Positions 23,801 through 38,800 of a DNA stretch of 64,000 bases are shown piece by piece. Under the pieces are notes generated by a model, which was given only the letters and a program-made list of their open reading frames with translations, searched no databases and was not told the DNA's origin. The stretch's first letter is position 1; every line of letters begins with the position of its first letter. Origin of the DNA: Mauremys mutica (Eukaryota > Chordata > Testudines > Geoemydidae); contig NC_059084.1 in NCBI RefSeq assembly GCF_020497125.1, forward strand, positions 6,847,501-6,911,500, given 5' to 3'. The position numbers were made by a program, and so were the translations under genes.

Positions 23801-26800
23801 AAGCAAATCTGAGTCTGAGATTTATGACCCAAATACACTGTACTGTATCTGTCACCAGCCTCATAACAACAGGTGGGCTATATACATATGCAAAGTATTG
23901 TCTAAAAATACTGTACAAGTAATAGAGAATCCTCCACAGGAAATAAGTTTACTACCAAAGATTTCATTGCCAGGTGTCTATAATTTTTTTTTCTGTTGCA
24001 ACTTCATGGGGATGTAATAGGATAAGCTAATAAATTAATAAGTTATACGAAGCACCTGGCTTCCTGACAAAATTACAAGAACTTCTTTTGTTTTTGAATT
24101 TTTCAGTATTTTATTTTTTAACCACTTGTTCTTTATTTTCAGGTTTATGATTTGTTGTGATAGGTGTGAGGAATGGTTTCATGGTGACTGTGTGGGGATT
24201 TCTGAGGCTCGTGGGCGACTGTTGGAAAGGAATGGGGAGGACTATATCTGCCCAAATTGCACCATTCTGCAGGGGCAGGATGAGACAGTTTCAGAAACAG
24301 ATCAGCAAGAAACTAAATCAAGGCAAGTAAACGTGGATGGCACAGAGCTCACAAGTGTAGGAACAGTTGAACAAAAGTCCAGTGAGGATCAAGGAATCAA
24401 GGGTAGGATTGAAAAAGCTGCAAATCCAAGTGGGAAGAAAAAACTGAAGATATTTCAACCTGTAAGTATTTTAGTTGTTGTCTCTTGTTCTGTTGAATGT
24501 GTTGAGGCATTAGCTTATCTATGGGCTGCAACATATTTTTATATAAAACAAAGCTACTAGATATTTGCTGTTTGTATTTTTCTGATTTGTAAGTGAAGAT
24601 TTTGATCCAGAACTGAATGAGTGGAGTGTCACAATCATTAGGATATATATTTTTTTAATTTTTGAAGGACTGCAATTTACAAATCATACACATCAGGATA
24701 AGGAAAATACCCTAATAATGTGTATGCATCTGTTATTCTTTTATTTGGGTAATCAAGACACTGACTGAATTCCTGTTCTTTCATAAAGACGCTTAAAATT
24801 CTGAAATTGGCATGTTGTTATTTTAAAATTGCCTTTTTCTAATAACTATCAATTATTTTATTTTTCACTGTAGGGAGTTAGTATTAGCAAACTTGTGTGC
24901 CTTTACACCTTCAAGCTGTCCTGTGTACTTCGAGCCAATCTTTGACATTGTGTTTTGACCTTATTTCTTGTAGCTCTTCATACACGGAAAAGGGGAATTG
25001 ATAGACTTTATTTTTTTAAAATGGCTCTGAAAATGTATTTAATTAAAAAAAAAAATCCTTTCAAATTGTTCCCAGTTTCTACATACAATTATTACAGGAA
25101 CTTTATGTTTATATTAGCTAGTCTGTGTGCCATTCTAAATGCAAGCAAAAAGCCTCTTAACTTGAATTTAAACTAGTTTAAACCTTTTAATGCCATAGTA
25201 ATTGACCTTTCTGCTGCTGGTGCTATTTTAGTATTTGCAAGCACAAGCATCCTCCTTGACTGTCATCTATACTTTTTCTCTTTAGCAAGTTTAAAAAAAA
25301 AAAAATCTTACATACTTGCTGACAGCACACTGCAATAATTTAATTTATGGGTTTGTGTGCATTTTAATGGTTGGACAGGAATACCATTTCCTATAAATGT
25401 TGGCTAACATCAGAGCTGTTATATTGAAGCCCGCCATTAGCACAATGCTTGTAGACTTTGGAGTGAAAATTTTTAATCATGGACATTTTCAGCAAAATAC
25501 TTGTAAATGAAAAAAAAAAACTTTTTTCAGATATATTCTAACAACTTTAAAATTACAGTTATCGTCAATATATGTATGCAGATTTAATATAAAATACTAA
25601 AAAGTTTTTAATATGTCATTTCCCATATGTTGATATTTAATTTTGTTTTGGGAATAAAAATTGGCAAAGTGACAAGTCCAACCAAATTTCAGCTGTAATC
25701 AATTTTTGCCTTTATTTAGACAATTTTAGATGGAATTATTGTCATTTATAGTGTCTGAACATGCATTTATTCCAGACAAATAATAACAGACAAGATGGAA
25801 TTGTTTAATGGGCCCAAGTTACCACATTCCAGGGCACCAGGAAGTTCTTCCATGATAATCGTCGCCTTCTCTGATCTCCTGCTCTAGTCCTTCAGTCTCT
25901 TTTCCAGTGTTTCTCCTGGTTGGGCCCATGTTCACATGGGTCTCTTATACATTTCTGTTATAGATTACTAAATTTTTATCCAGTTTACTTTTTAACACAC
26001 AAACCCTTTGAGTTTTAGGTAGGGCTGTCAATTAGTTGGAGTTAACGCCTGTGATTAACTGAAAGCAAAATGAATGTGTTAATGTTTTTTAACATGTTAA
26101 TTGTAAACCTGTGGATGGGTTGGGAGGCATTGGTGGCGTGAGGGCTGAAGCTTCAGTCCACAGTGTCCTAGAGGAAAGGAGGGAGGTGCTGAAACCCAGA
26201 GCTCCAAGCCCTGACCCTATATTTGAAAATATAGAATCCCCAAAAATATTTAAATAAATGGTATTCTGATGATGTTTAACCTGAGATTAAAACTGCAATA
26301 ATTGCTATTTTTTTTAATCTCAAGATTAATCACGATTAATTTTTTTAATTGCTTGACCTCCCTAGTTTTAGGTAACCCATACATTGTGCATGCACAGGCT
26401 TCAGTTACCCAACTTCTGCATTTTTTTCTGCTGGTTTTTCAGTTACAATGTCGTGGTGGTTTTATGTCACTCTGACCTGTGTCTTACCAGAAAAAGGGCT
26501 TCTTGTTGTCTATTTTCAGTCCCAAACTTCCTGTGCGACATGTTAATTTGGTTCTGTCAGCAATAACATCACTTTAAACAGATTAGCAAGTCTGCGTAAA
26601 AGAAGAATTGGCAAAACCACAAGTATGGCAACAGGATCTTGGCCTACGTGTTACCTCATTTGTATTCATTCACTATCCTTAGCTATATTTTTAATGATTT
26701 GTAATTATCACAGCTCATAATCTTACCATTAACAATTCTTCATTTTATATTTCAGTGTTATAAATCAGTATATATGTATGTTATCCTGTGCTGTCCTTTT

Positions 26801-29800
26801 AATCTATTGGAAAAGTTGGGGGGAGTTATGGAAAACATCATGATTCTTTAATGTTGACATTTCGTATCTTCTATAAACTTGTTTTTTTATTCAAAGCCCA
26901 GTTTTGTTTGTGAACCATAGCAAAGAAAATTCAGTAGAATTTTTCCTGCGAATACATTTTGAGGGGTGCCTCAGTTTTAGGACAGTGATATTTAATTGCT
27001 TTTAATGGTAACGCCAACGTTTTGTAAAATTTAGAAATAGTTTCACAGATAATTTTAGTGTAAATAGTGAACATAAGAACGGCCATACTGGGTCAGACCA
27101 AAAGTCCATCTAGCACAGTGTGCTGTCTTCCGACTGTGGCCAATGCCAGGTGCCCAAGAGGGAATGAACAAGTAATCATCAAGTGATCCATTCCCCATCA
27201 CTCATTCCCAGCTTCTGGCAAACAGAGGTTAATGGGTGAAATCTTGGCTCTATTGAAGTAAATGGGAGTTTTGCCATTCACTTCAGTGGGGCCAGGATTT
27301 CACCCACCCACTAACTTTTATATACTATTAAATTCTGGTTCTACACTTTTCCCAAACATTTTTTCAGTTAGTCTTTACTCTAAAGGATGAGTATGCAAAA
27401 GTTACACCTTCTTACTCAACAGACCTGATCCTTGTGTGCATTCAGTGTCAGATGTGTTAATTTTTGTGTCAAAATAAACCTTGTGTAATAAGTTGCACAG
27501 GCTTCAGTGTGGGCATGATTTGAAAACAGTGGGGTTGTACTAAAAGTCTAATTTGTCATGTAAAGCTTTTAGTACTGTTGATGATGAGTGAAGAGGAACA
27601 ACTCCAATTTGACTTGAGTGAAGGTATAGTTTATAAAAGAAGCATGTAGGGGGGGATTTAATTGTACACTGAACATACTTGATACAGAAATAATTGTAGG
27701 AAATAAACTTGGAGCCTCACAATCACTTCTTATCACTCCTCAGAGTAGAATTCTACTTTAAGGTTGAATTTTCAGGAACACTGAAAAGATGTCAACAAGA
27801 TGGTCATTACCATTTAAGAAGAGTAACATTATGTCAGTAGCATTTTTCATGCATTGTATTTTGAGCTGTATTCTACAGATTGATTATTTTAAATATTTCA
27901 AATTCTTGTAACAAACATTGCAGCTAATTAATACTTTAATCAAAATGCCATGGCATTCAGGAAAGCTTGGTGCTTACACTCTGGTCCTATATCATTGAAA
28001 AAATGGATTTTTCACCACTGACTTCAGTGGTGCAGGATGGGGCCTTTAATAGTTATTAGTGACACACTACAACTGGACTTGTTAGATATTTAAAATGTAA
28101 GATGCCTCCTAGGGAGCACTTGTGTATTAATTCTTGTAATATTTTTCTCTTGCTGTATGTGGATATAATCAGATATGAACATGGGCATTTATAGAGAATC
28201 ATCCTGAAGAACAAGGCTGAGGGGAGATATGATTGCTTTCTATAAATATATCAGAGGAATAAATATCAGGGAGAGAGAGGAATTATTTAAGCTCAGTACC
28301 AATGTGGACACAAGAACAAATGAATATAAACTGGCTATTGGGAAGTTTAGACTTGAAATTAGATGAAGGTTTCCAACTACCAGAGGAATGAAGTTCTGGA
28401 ACAGCCTTCCAAGGGGAGTAGTAGGGGCAAAAGACATATCTGGCTTCAAGACTAAGCTTGATAAGTTTATAGAGGGGATGGTATAATGGGATAGCCTAAT
28501 TTTGTCAATTAAATCGTCTTTGACTACTAGCGGTAAATATGCCCGATGGCTTGTGATAGGATGTTAGATGGGATGGGATCTGAGTTACTACAGAGAATTA
28601 TTTCCTGGGTGTCTGGCTGGTGAGTCTTGCCCACATGCTCAGGGTTTAGCTGATGGCCCATATTTGGGATCGGGAAGGAATTTTCCTCCAGGGCAGATTG
28701 GCAGAAACCCTGGGGGGTTTTCACCTTCCTCTGCAGCGTGTGGCATGGGTCACTTGCTGGAAGATTCTCTGCACCTTGAAGTCTTTAAACCATAATTTGA
28801 GGACTTCAGTGGCTCAGACACAGGTTTGATACAGGAGTGTGTGGGTGAGATTCTGTAGCCTGCATTGTGCAGGAGGTCAGACTAGATGATCATAATGGTT
28901 CCTTCTGTCCTTAAAGTCTATGATTCTATGAATATTTATTTCTACAAAATAAATTTAATGGTATTTGGATTTTAGATAAGCACTACTTGTGTCTCAGTCA
29001 ATCTTAATTGAAAAATTAATTGAAATTGGTCTGTGTAGCAACACTGTCATGTGGATTGAAAATTGGCTAAAATACTGTAAACAAATATTAACTATAAACT
29101 ACAGTATATTGAGTTGGGGAGAGCTGTCTAATGGAGTATTGCAATATTGGGTATTAGGCCTGTTCTTGTTTAACATCTTCACTAATGATCAGTAAGCCGG
29201 AGCAACCAGTGAGGACTGAGATATACAAGGAAGGGCTGTAGAGAGATATGGAACTAGGACAGAAAATGACAAAATATGACTCAGTTGGAGAACATACAAG
29301 TTAATGCAAGAGTTTGTAACATGATAGGGCAGTGAAAAAGGCCAATGCAATTTTGGATTGCATGTGCAGAGCTAATAGTTTCTCTCTCTTTCTTCCCCCC
29401 CTTCACTTTGTTGTCACTGTGTGTAGAATCTTACATTGTGTGGGTGGTCACCACATAACCCGAAACATTTTGACAAACTGAGGAGAGGCAAGAAGAAACC
29501 AATAGAAATTAATAGTACACCTCTACCCTGATAGAACGCTGTCTTCGGAGCCAAAAAATCTTACCATGTTATAAGTGAAACCGCATTATATTGAACTTGC
29601 TTTAATCCGCCGGAGTGCGCAGCTCGGCCCCCCCCCCCCCCCGAGCACTGCTTTACCGCATTATATCCGAATTTGTGTTATATCGGGTCACGTTGTATCG
29701 GGGTAGAGGTGTATATGTGTCAGCTCAGGGCAGCTGCACTGGTATTTCCCCTCTGGCCCAGCAAGGGCATCCACCTCAGGCTTCCAGCTCCCTACCTGTT

Positions 29801-32800
29801 ATCTCTCTTGAGTGGTGACATGTGTCCCACTCCCTTCTGACTCCAGTGTATTTCCAGGCGCACAGTCCCCTGACTATACTGTGATATCCCAGCAAAAGAC
29901 TCTGCCTAAGCAGGCCTGCTTACTTTTCTTCAGAGACTAATAACCAAATAATTGTCCACAGTTATAAGGCAACACACAGCACTTCCTATGCATGCCTATT
30001 TTATTCTTAAGGTTAAAGGCACACAGAGAAAACCTTAAAAACAACAAAAATGAACCTATGGAGCTTACCTCAGAGATCTCCCCAGCCCATATGTGGTCTC
30101 TGGCAGGAATAGTCCTTCAAAACCCCACTCAAGGGGTTTCCTTATGGTTTCAAATTCATCATAGCTTCAGCTCAGAACAAGCATACAGTCTTATGGGACT
30201 TCAGTGGGCCCAGTCCATTGGGGCCCTCTGTGGACCAGGATCCTGTCTGTTTGCTGGATCAAGAAGAAGGCCCTGAGCCTGTTTAAACCCAGTCTGTTTA
30301 ACAGACAGAGAAAGGATTTTTGGATAGTCACTGGAGAGTCCATTTTGGACTAGTTTATGCAAAACCTATCTAGGGGATGGCTTCAAAAGGACTGATAACC
30401 AGAGGAATTATATTAGCATCTCCATCCCCCTAAAGGAGTTGCATACAATTTCATATCACATACACAATTGCATTTTTAATATAATGGATCCCAAAGATAT
30501 TAAACCTAATTTAACAAAGTTTAATGTAATTCAGTAAAGTTTATATTATTTCCATAAGGTTTGTCCAGGATATTTCCATTTTGTCACATCATTTCTCATC
30601 TTTAGATATAGGAATGCTTTGCAAAAATAGATAATTGATGTTATCCTAATTTTACAAAAGGGAAAACAGAGGAAGGAAAACTTAAATTCCTTTCCTTATA
30701 CCTCACAATGATCAAATATTTGTAGGCTTTTAAGGTTGTTACCTGATCTATCATATTTCTGAGGCATCTGTTGTTAGTATATGTTAACACTGAGGAGGAA
30801 GAGGATTTATTTACATGTAAAACACTATGATGAAACTAAGAGAAAATTTAGACTGAGTATTGGGAAATTTCTATCCTGACAGTGGGAAGTAAGTATTAGG
30901 CTGTGGTGGAGTTTCCCTAGGGAAGTGGGAGTAGTCCTGTCACTTGGGACTTTTAAACGAGACTGGATAAAACTACAGAAAAATGTGCTGCAGAAAACAA
31001 TTCTGCATCATCAGGGAGACAGCCTGGTTAATGCAGTAGGTCTTTTCCATTTTAGATATCAATAACTCCAGGAGAAATAGGTGTTAAAGCCTGTGGTACT
31101 TTTCTGTTTAATAAATATAAATGAAATGGACCTTCTTATGGCTTATTTATATTTTAATGATTTTATAAATATTTTGGTTTTGTGGTGAATTTGCAAGCAT
31201 GAACTCCCAAGGCCAGCAGAGTTGGACATGGGATAGTGTCAGAAGTTCACTCTGGAATCTGATATTGATTGAAAAATCGTGTTATGCTTTTAAGACGCAC
31301 TAGTTAAATTCTGTTACATAAGTCCTCATCACCAGTTATACAGTTTTTTAGTTAAAAAATGGAACTTGTTGTGCTTCAATCTTTAGGTAATGGAAGCTCC
31401 TGGTGCATCAAAATGCATTGGTCCTGGCTGTTCTAATGTGGCTCAGCCGGATTCTGTGTACTGCAGTAACGACTGCATTCTCAAACATGCTGCAGCCACC
31501 ATGAAATTTCTCAGTGCAGGAAAAGAACCAAAGCCAAAAGAGAAGATCAAATCAAAATCTGAGAGATCCACAATTCTAAAATCTCAACTGCAGGTAAGCT
31601 CATGTTCCTGAATAAAAAATTCCTGAAGCACCAATGGCTTGTTGTTGTACAGTTTTCAGACAGAAATATATTTAGTTTGCAAGATTTAACATTAGAGATT
31701 CACTCTTTTGTTTGTTTTGCCATTTTCATGACCTAAAACTACATTAAAGAATAAGATAATTCAGTTAAATCTCAATGATAAAAAAAGAAAACAGGAAAAG
31801 GTTGTTAAAATACAATGTAGCCTCCTTTGCATAGGTGGTGTTAAATTATCTACACTTCAGTACAGCTTTTCTGAAATAATTTCCCCAGTATAGAATATTT
31901 TAAAGCTAGTTCATAGGTTTAAAATTATTAGTATTATCCTGGATTAAACGTGTTTAGGTTTATTTTTTAATGGGGAGACAGGCTATGCAAGGGGATTTGT
32001 GTCACATGTAAGGAAATAAAAGAATTTCTTAAAAGCCTTTTAAAATACATATTACTTAGCTCTCTTAAACCACGTTAACATGGCAAGTACAGCTGGATGT
32101 GCAGGTTTGCGTATATTTGATGATAAATACAACTGTGTTCAGTTTGCTGGCGAGGTCAGCTTGTGAATAGAGACTCAACACACTCTCCTGCTAGGCTAAT
32201 GCATTTCTCCTAGCTTTATAGACTTTTTGTATTTTGTATTGTAACTATGTAATCTGAAATGCATTTGTAATTATTCACTATATACGAAGACATATTTTGT
32301 CACTAAATACATGCAACATGATAACTCTTTCTGTCATTACTATTATTAGTAATTACGGTTCTACTAATTACACAGGCAGGTACTAAGCCTTTGTCCACCC
32401 AGAAGAAACCAACTCCTGAGAAAAAAGAGATTAACATGAAGAAAAGTATGGTGACAGCACCTAAAACTGAAGCAAACACCCAACCAGTTGCTAAAGAGCC
32501 AGCATCAGAAAACAGCACGCCATCCTGGGCAAGCGATCATAATTACAATGCAGTAAAGCCAGAAAAGACTGCTGCCATTTCATCTTCACTGTTATTCAAA
32601 TGTATGTATCGCATAGGGATATTCCTGAGTAATCATTTACATTTTATTTGAATACCCATCCATTCTTGGCTCTGTAAGATTAGGAAATTTGGTATCTTTT
32701 TCTTAATATGACACACACATTTTCTCTCCACCTTCAAAGATTCTCACACACTTGTATAAGGGAAATTTTATAAGGTTCATTTATAATTTTGATATCAAAG

Positions 32801-35800
32801 TGTATGCAACTGGTTTCTGAATGTAAACTTTCTGAGTAAGTTACCAAATGTTTTCCAAAGGCAATAACCATTTCTGTTCTCAGAGGAGGTGAGTATCTAT
32901 ATATATATCTTAAATTCAAAATACTGTAAGTTACACGAGGTGCCCCTGTTACCAACAATTCACTGTACTAACTTAAATTTTATTATCATACATCTAGCCT
33001 TGGCACTTTGCTTCTCAAGTTTTGCATTTGCATTGCTAGTGCCAAGACGGGATTTTTCAACAGGGTTTGTTACAGACCTTTTATATTTTATATTTTTAAC
33101 TGTCAACTATATTCAAATTCTCCGTCTTAGTCCTGCCATGAATGCAGGGGACTGAACGAGGTGACTTCTCGAGGTCCCTTCCAGATCTATGAGTCTATGA
33201 TTCCTGATGTTTTGTTTTATTTACTTTAAATATTTTAAGGATCATCTTTTACTTAAGTGAGGAAGGGGCCTTTATTTCCTTGTTATCTCTGTATTGTTCA
33301 TATTTCACACATTATCCACACACAAGGAAACATCTAAAGGGAAATTAGGCAGAGATTTTGCCTTACATATTATAATTTTGCAGGTACTGAATAGCATCCA
33401 TAACCTCTTGTTAGCTCATATAAAGGTAAGTAAATACCGATTTGTAATGTGAAATAGATTTTGTACTTTATCACATTTTTGATTGACTCCAGTGAAATAG
33501 TGTTATAATGTAATAGGATTTTAAGTGAAATCATATGATTCACATTTCAAAACACATGATAAATAGATGTCTAGTGACTGATATTTTCTCAATTTGAAAT
33601 TTAATGAATGCAAATGTTACTTTTTCTCCCAGCTTTTATTAGCCACCTTTTATCGGGGTTTAATTTTTATTTTCAGAAGTAGACCTGGTTATTAAACACA
33701 TGAATTATATATTAACTTAACAAATACACATTTAAAATAAGTGAATATTTTTCATTTTGAAATTCATCTTGAGACCTAGATTGTTCAGGTGAAAGAACTT
33801 TTGAACATAAAGGAAACACAAGTATTTCCCCAGAAAAATTACTTTATTATTATGCACAACTTTTTAGACTTTCTCTGGAATACTGTAGTATATTGCATTT
33901 AAAGGTAAACTTCCCGCTCTATTTTACTGCACTTCTTTTAGAAATGCAGCCTTAGTACATGGTATTTATAGTGTTCTGGAGATTACTTTTTTCTCCTACT
34001 TGATTTTAAATTAATAGTTTTTGATACTTTATATCCCATAACAACTACAGAGTTGCATTTTAAATTACCATTGTAGGTTTAAAAAAGCAGGGTTTTTTTC
34101 TGTCTAAAAAGGGGCCCGTTATGAACTCTTGTCTACACTCAAAAATCTGCTTTAACGGTAATACAAATAATTAATAATAATATACTACTATAATTGTATG
34201 TGGTACAACCTGGTTAATATAGATGCAGTTACACCAGTATAAATTTGCTTGTATCAGTATAGCTTATTTCTCTAAGGGAAAATGCTGTATTGGCATAAGG
34301 TACCTTTATTGAGATATAACTGCATCCAGACATGGGGTTACACTGATTTAACTGTTTTGACAGAATAGCACACCCCTAACTGAAAATTAAATCGGTACAA
34401 AATGTGTGTGTAGACCAGGCCTTATTAATGAATACAAGATAATTCAGTATATACCAGATGAAGAGTTCTCTAATCAGCCAATAGGGATGGAATTTTAGAT
34501 TGCTCTAATTAAGGTAAGTTCTACAAATGTCTTGGATTCTGTTTGTACCATTACTAAACTACCAAATATAATTTTTTTTTCTGTGGAAAAGATTCTTTCA
34601 TTTTTGGTTGATAAATCTGGTAGAATAATTTGTGATTGAAGTGATCCATAGTGTCTCCTAAGAAACATCAATCACAGCCTCTTTGTTTAGGGAACTTCTA
34701 CAAATGGTTAAAATGTAAAAGTAAGGTAGTGTATGCTTTATTCTGTTTAGTGTACATAGGTATATATATATTTACATTGTACTGAACTGAAATGGAAATT
34801 CTCCTAAGTAGGTGCTCTCTACCCTCAAGCTAAGGCCCTGATCCTGCAAATCCTTATTCATGCGACAAACCCTTAATTGCCCACATTGTCCTACAGGAGT
34901 CAAATGAGTAAATTCAGTGACTGAGGGTTGAAGGATCAGTCTTTGTTCAGACCCTAAATTAGTCTTTCCTTCAGTCAATATAGCACATGCATAAAATGCA
35001 GCTATACTGTATGCTAAATATTGTTGCACTAGCTGGTGGATGTAAGATTTCAGTACCTTTTAACATGACAATGATTTTATTGGGTGGCAGGACGGAGAGA
35101 GCCAAATCTCTTTAGTCCTCTGTTAAATGTTGACAAATAATCTGGGTAGGAGTGGGATTCAGTACACTTGTATGATAAAAATGATCTCTACCTTTGAATT
35201 TGGTTCATATACAGAAACACTTGTAACATGGTTATTTGAAGCACGCAACACACAGTTCTAAAGATTCCTCCTCCTCCCTCCAACCCCCACTACAATGGCT
35301 GCTTCAAGATTCCCCTGGATTTTCAGATTCATAGTATTTTGTGATGAGAAATTAGGCCCTACTTGCAATTTATTAAATCCATCCAAACATACAGGCTGAG
35401 TATTGGTTTACACTGTCTAACATCTTAACAGTCTGAATGGAAATCATTGGCTTTATTGGTTCACCTGTACTAATTAACTGGGAAGCATCATGCACATATG
35501 ATGCCAGAAGAATAATAATACATTTTATTTATTTGTGTTGAAGATGTAGGCAGTATTTAGGCTGTACAGCTATGGGGAAGTAAATATACACATTTTTTCT
35601 TTTTCAGAAATTAGGCCTGTTTATTTTAGTAGCTGATCCGCATTTACTCATAGCATCCAGTACACTACATATATAGAAAATGTATTTCAAAATTAATTTT
35701 TAATCGCTACAAGGATAAGGGTCATTGAGATTGGGGAAGGTGAAACAAGGGTTTTCAAAGATCCAGGTTCGGCGTGGATGAGAGAATCGGTAGTATTTTA

Positions 35801-38800
35801 ATGCTTTTGCCAGGACATGTTTCTTTAATGTACCCTTAGCCTTCAGTTTATATCAAATGGTTGTTAAAGCCCTCAAGTTTCAGGGCTTGTCAAAGTAGAA
35901 GTAAAATGAAATAGCAAAATAGTGTAAATGTCTATCCAGTGGATTATCTTTCAAGCAGGAAAAACACAGCCCCAACAAAATGATTTCTAAAATAACCTGA
36001 TAAAGTTATGACCTTTTAAAAATCGTCTGCCATGTTTTATAAAAACAGTGCATTTCTAAAAAGAGTTAACTTTTTAATGCATATGTTGAGGGAGGGACTT
36101 TAGTCTACTGATTTGATATTTAATTCATAAGGTTTTTATAAAAAATATGGGATCGCAAAGGAGGATAATATCCATTGCTTACTTGGCTCTACAAAAGAGC
36201 TATTGTCCTTATTTTTTGTCGTTTTTAATATGTCATGCATTGAGTTCGTAGGAATTAATAGTGGGGGCGAGGGGTGATTTTCTTAGATAAATGGAATAAG
36301 TGAATTGTCAGTGCACTTCATAAAAAAAAATCTCCAGATGGAAGATGGAGCTCCGGATCATACGGCACTGATATAGCTGGTTGTCATTCAACTTAACAGT
36401 GAATTGTAAATTATATGTATATTTTTACGTGTGATCTGCCCCTTGTTTGCCCAGTGTGTTTGAAAACTTGTACAAAATAGATAATCACAGTAAAATGAAA
36501 AATGACGGATCCTGAAATAAGAAACACATCTGAAAGATGTCTGGATCCAAATTTATATTTAATACAGAAAATCTGCATATTATGTTAAAGCTGTGGTCTT
36601 GTCAAATATTCTAGACTACTTTTAAAGTCTACCACAAGGTTTTAATACTCGTGGTTTTATTTTTTCTTTTAGTCATTTGAGCCTTTTGATATCCTCATAT
36701 GTCAGGTGGGCTAGGAGTGCAGTCTTGCTTGTATAATATTTAGTTGAGCAGCATTCTGAAAGGTTTATAAAGCTTTACTTTTTTTAGTTGAAGCAGTTAA
36801 TATCTACAACAACAAAAATTTCAGAGAATTATTGTCAAATGAAGATTTAAAGTAGAGAATGACTCAGAACGGATCTAAAGAATGTCAGTGATGAATAGTA
36901 GTTCTCTCATTATTGGTCCTATAGTAAATAAGAGAAAGTGTGTTACTTTCTGACAAATTAGCCAACTGTTACATTTTTAATTCAGTATATAAAGTCATAA
37001 CTTACCCGTCAACTGGAGGGAAAAAAATTAAATTGCTTCATTGGTATTTAACATCTTTTGTAAAGGTCACTTAATTACAGAATGTGTATATGTGGGAAAC
37101 AGAAGACTTGAGGAGATATCAAATATTTTGGTTATAACAACGTAGGTGGTGGCTGGACCACTTGCTGATGTCAAAGTTCATTTAGTAGCATGTCGACATG
37201 CACATATCTAAAGACTTCAATGCAGGTTCTTTGGTAGTAGAAGAACATTTGGAAGAGAAAATGAATTTTTGCCATTTTTACTTAAGTGGAAATCGGCTGC
37301 AAATCTTTCATCATTTTCAAGCTGGAAGATTAATCAGAAGGAGGAGAAAACTGAAGGTAAAGGTCTGCCTGTATCCTAATTTTAAAGCTGATTATTCACT
37401 TATCAGCTGTGTCACAGCACACATAACTTATATAAAATCATAACGCCTTTTGGTAGTAAGAGGAGAACTTACAAGACATAGTAAATATATTTTATTAGAT
37501 GAACCAGTGTGTACACTAAACCTAAACTATTTTAAATTCATATGTTGGATCTTGTGATATAAGTCACTGAGTTAAGTTTTCGATCACAAAGCCAATAAAC
37601 TATTTGTTGACTTAGCTGCAACTTAGCTGTAACTACTAATTTAGTATGAATTCTTAGCCATTAATTGCAATATTCTATTTGATAGTAGTATTTCTTATAA
37701 ATTATTAATGAATTGGACTTTAAAGCAAAAATAGTTCATTGAAAGGGGCTCTGTCAGGCAAAAATTTGCCATACATCTCTCCTCCCATCCTACAACAGTG
37801 GATTAGGGGACAGCCAACTTTATGGTGCCTCCTACTGGGAAGCAAGGGGGCAACATTTATGAAACTCTGCCCTTGATTACGTTAGCCTCCATTTTTCTTT
37901 GCCTCCTCTATGGCGTAGGTTAATCATTGCCTCTGTCTAGATCTGAGCCTTATCCACAGGCTGAGTAGTGCTTACTCACACAAGTTGTCATCAAAGGATT
38001 CCAGATACAAAGGGCTTTTGGGTTGCTTCTGTTCGTACACAACTGTAACAAAGTGAAGAGACATTGTCAAAGGACAGCAGTGAGATGGGAGCCCCAAAAT
38101 CAAAAGTCTGATGTGCATGTGATAATTGTTCTTGTATTTTTATTTTTATTTATTGATAAAAAAATGTTATCATGTAGAAGGTGGCATGGGTGAGGAGGGA
38201 AAGGAAAATATACCATACAATGTAAAAAAGAGGAAAGGCTGGAAGAGAGGAGCAGTGTACACATAATGGGAGTGGAGGGTAACAAGGTGGGATGAAAACC
38301 TATAATACTCACAGACTTGTGCCATTTTAACTAAGGCATGTCTACACATAATTGCACTAGTTCAACGTAAGATGTGATTTTAAAACAAATTTAGTTTAAA
38401 CAAATTTAGTTTAAACCAGTGCAGAAGGTTGTACGTACCTTTATTTTGGCTTATCTTAAACTATTAGAAACAGGTTTAAAGTAAACTGAAACAAGCTACT
38501 CTTAAGCTGCAGTAGCAGTGTTGACAAAGGGATTTGCACCATGTAGTTAAACTAGTGTGAGTTTGTGTGTAGATGCTTATTTCAGTTTGAGTGGCTTAGT
38601 TTGGTTTAGCTTAATTTTGTTCTACAGGTTTAATTTAAACAAAAATAAGCCACATTCAACCTGAAATAAGAATGTCTTTGCACAAACTTGCACTAGTTTA
38701 ACTAAACCAGTTTTAAAACATACATTTAAAACATTTGACCTCCTGAGGTCCCTTCCAACCCTGATATTCTATGATTCTATACCTTTAGTAATTAAATAAG

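Larger units (their letters stand above)
24462..31386 (+). other. DIDO1 intron 5
   Basis: 24462-26019 and 26373-27060 are AT-rich with nothing recognised. The rest holds CR1 copies, two small DNA transposons, a fold-back repeat and an LTR, listed separately. Confidence 0.75.

Noticed and set aside
22998..24017. Open frame read as starting with Met at 22998 and ending at 24017
   Set aside because: The first codon is TTG, not ATG, and the last 48 codons are intron 4 read-through. The real exon is 22990-23872 with coding sequence continuing from upstream.
37198..37443. 81-codon open frame in intron 7
   Set aside because: No similarity recognised, no repeat-derived motif, and no splice context; likely chance.
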